In this document: positions 62,620 through 64,000 of the stretch, one piece after another
Layout of the letters: each line of letters begins with the position of its first letter
How positions within the stretch are numbered: the stretch's first letter is position 1
Assembly: GCA_963556695.1 (NCBI GenBank)
Contig: CAUWAG010000013.1
Coordinates: forward strand, 62,001-126,000
Source: Anthostomella pinea
Lineage: Eukaryota > Ascomycota > Sordariomycetes > Xylariales > Xylariaceae
Length of the DNA: 64,000 nt
Direction: 5' to 3'
The notes under the pieces: model-generated
Told to the model about the DNA's origin: nothing
Database searches by the model: none
Seen by the model: the letters and a program-made list of their open reading frames with translations, nothing else
Translations under genes and position numbers: made by a program

Positions 62620-63688
62620 GTTGACTGGTGTTGGGTGCTTTCGGTGTGTTTGGTTCTCCTGGGAAGGCGACTTTATCAGAACTTGTTGATGGCTATAAGG
62701 AGCCTTGAGTCGTAAGTTGGGTCTTGGTATAGTAGCCAAAGGGAGAGCGGAAGTGAACGGAAATCGTTGTCCTTTCGCAGGCTAAATACATGTAAATAGA
62801 CCTTCCGCTGCTTGTGTCAGTCATTTTGGAGGCTACGTAATTGGAAGTCACAGTATCGTATTTATGGTCGTTCTTACCCCGTTGAATCTTGTCGCTTGAC
62901 ATGTTGATTCCTTCCTGTGATGTTCCATTTCATGTAGCTGCTGCTCATAAGTGCTGTTACAATGGATAGTGTATGGTACGAGCCCGAGTACAATGTAGCT
63001 ATGCCTCGTGGTATCTGTATAATGATATCCTACCTATTGATGCCGGCCTTTGCTGACCATAGGACTGGAACCAAGATAATATTTGCCTGTAAGGCTGTCG
63101 GGTAGATCATCTGGGAGGTCCGTTTGGTTACTAGCTGATATTTGTGTGATCGTAGAGTTCATCTCATCTACGTAGCTGGGGACTCATGTAAGTCATACCA
63201 CGACCCACGTATATAGTCAGCTAACCAACAGACGGGAATCATGACTTCGTACATGCAACCTCGAGGTCTCATATCAAACCGAGAAGGTCCTTTATGATAG
63301 AACTAGTCCGACAAGGTTCGGCACCTGTGATCTCTTGAGCCCTAAAAGGGGAGTGGGGATCGAGTGGCGTGCCCAAGGAAAGTATAAAGCGACCCAATCT
63401 CACCCCTTGTGGTCACGAGGGCTCACGAATGTGGCTACGCCAAAAAACCATAGGCACCCTTCCCGCGGTGTCAGCGAGGCTCCCGCAAGGATGGATGCCA
63501 ATACAACCTCAGAGACGTAGCAGTCTACCCCCTTCAAGCCTCAAATCGGACCCAACTGGATACCCCGATGCTGGCGAGCCGCCCAGTCTGTTGTCATTCC
63601 ATCCTGGCCAAGGCTCTTATAGAGCAGCCCTTACCACGTCCAATACTCAGACTTTACCACTCCTTCAACCTCAAACATTACTAATTCA
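62620..63688. other. 1.1-kb intergenic region
   Basis: AT-rich around 62780-63130. ORFs at 63335-63692 are unsupported. No RNA gene or repeat is recognised. Confidence 0.45.
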
Positions 63689-63979
63689 ATGAAACACCAT
63701 GAACACGTCTCAACTCGTCGCCTCCACCAAAAAAACAAGATGCCACCCCTCTCAGGAGTCACCAACAACAGGCATAACTCGCACGTCACTATTCACTCAG
63801 CCGCGCACTCCCTCCCGCTAGACCTCTCACGCCAAGTCCCCCGCGACTACTACAACAACAACAATAACAACGATCCAAACCGGAACAACAACCACCCCAG
63901 CAGCGGCGCCATCGCCGGGATCGTGATCAGGTCAGTACTCGGCGCCCTGGTGCTGCTATGGGCCCTCTACCGCTGCTGA
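63689..63979 (+). CDS. small C-terminally anchored membrane protein, hypothetical
   Basis: A 96-residue ORF. The true start may be MPPLSGVTNNRHNSHVTIHS at 63740. A hydrophilic part with an Asn run (YYNNNNNNDPNRNNNHPSSG) leads into one membrane helix with a Gly pattern, GAIAGIVIRSVLGALVLLWA, followed by YRC-stop at the edge of the window. Similar Asn-rich, single-helix small ORFs are common in fungi. A donor-like GTCAGT inside the helix codons leaves open a spliced longer form beyond the window. Confidence 0.4.
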   Translation: MKHHEHVSTRRLHQKNKMPPLSGVTNNRHNSHVTIHSAAHSLPLDLSRQVPRDYYNNNNNNDPNRNNNHPSSGAIAGIVIRSVLGALVLLWALYRC

Positions 63980-64000
63980 GCGGTGGGTCGCCGGAGGCCG

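Noticed and set aside
1..64000. CRISPR arrays, operons or bacterial mobile elements
   Set aside because: The window is fungal nuclear DNA with spliced genes; no regularly spaced repeats or bacterial-type gene strings were seen.

Overview
This is a window of nuclear DNA from a filamentous ascomycete (Pezizomycotina). The evidence is short GT-AG introns of about 45-70 bp, a scon-2/sconB sulfur controller, a PTH11/SAT4-type rhodopsin-like membrane protein, a HET-domain gene and several Dal5-type permeases. A mitochondrial fragment with the order cox2, trnR, nad4L, nad5 fits a Sordariomycete. The species cannot be named from sequence alone.

Layout. 0.2-6.4 kb: an AKR6-type aldo-keto reductase, then a TauD/TfdA dioxygenase divergently paired with a Dal5-like permease, which suggests sulfonate uptake and desulfonation. 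6.9-15.5 kb: a small membrane protein, a PX-associated (DUF3818) protein, a decayed glycine-rich secreted ORF, a secreted-protein gene with a one-base frameshift, and a divergent mitochondrial carrier. 16-29 kb: a second TauD-like dioxygenase, a one-TM hypothetical protein, the sulfur regulator sconB, the succinate/fumarate carrier and twinfilin. A 247-bp repeat sits in opposite orientation at 13.7 and 29.1 kb and brackets most of this block. 29.7-35.1 kb is a graveyard: a large decayed fungal orphan gene split by a solo LTR, then a decayed APH-family kinase gene. 35.4-40.6 kb: a small secreted protein, an F-box-like protein and a seven-TM PTH11-like protein.

41.27-44.58 kb is a nuclear copy of mitochondrial DNA (NUMT), AT-rich and read with TGA as Trp. 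It holds the end of cox2, an intact 90-codon ORF, trnR(ACG), a frame-broken nad4L and the first part of nad5. A 223-bp solo LTR with a 5-bp target duplication is inserted inside nad5. The NUMT opens a gene-free stretch reaching to 48.3 kb.

48.3-58 kb is ordinary and gene-rich: an HXXXDG acyltransferase, a small acidic protein, a DUF218 protein, a ferric reductase tail-to-tail with a second Dal5-like permease, and a secreted composite protein with an AIM6-like phosphodiesterase end. 59.5-64 kb carries two small secreted proteins, a decayed HET gene and a small C-terminally anchored ORF.

The clearest functional theme is sulfur: a sulfonate dioxygenase/permease pair, a second dioxygenase of the same superfamily, and sconB with a perfect CYS3-type palindrome upstream. 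The most unusual structure is the retroelement LTR nested in the NUMT. I found no convincing wholly new multi-gene system.
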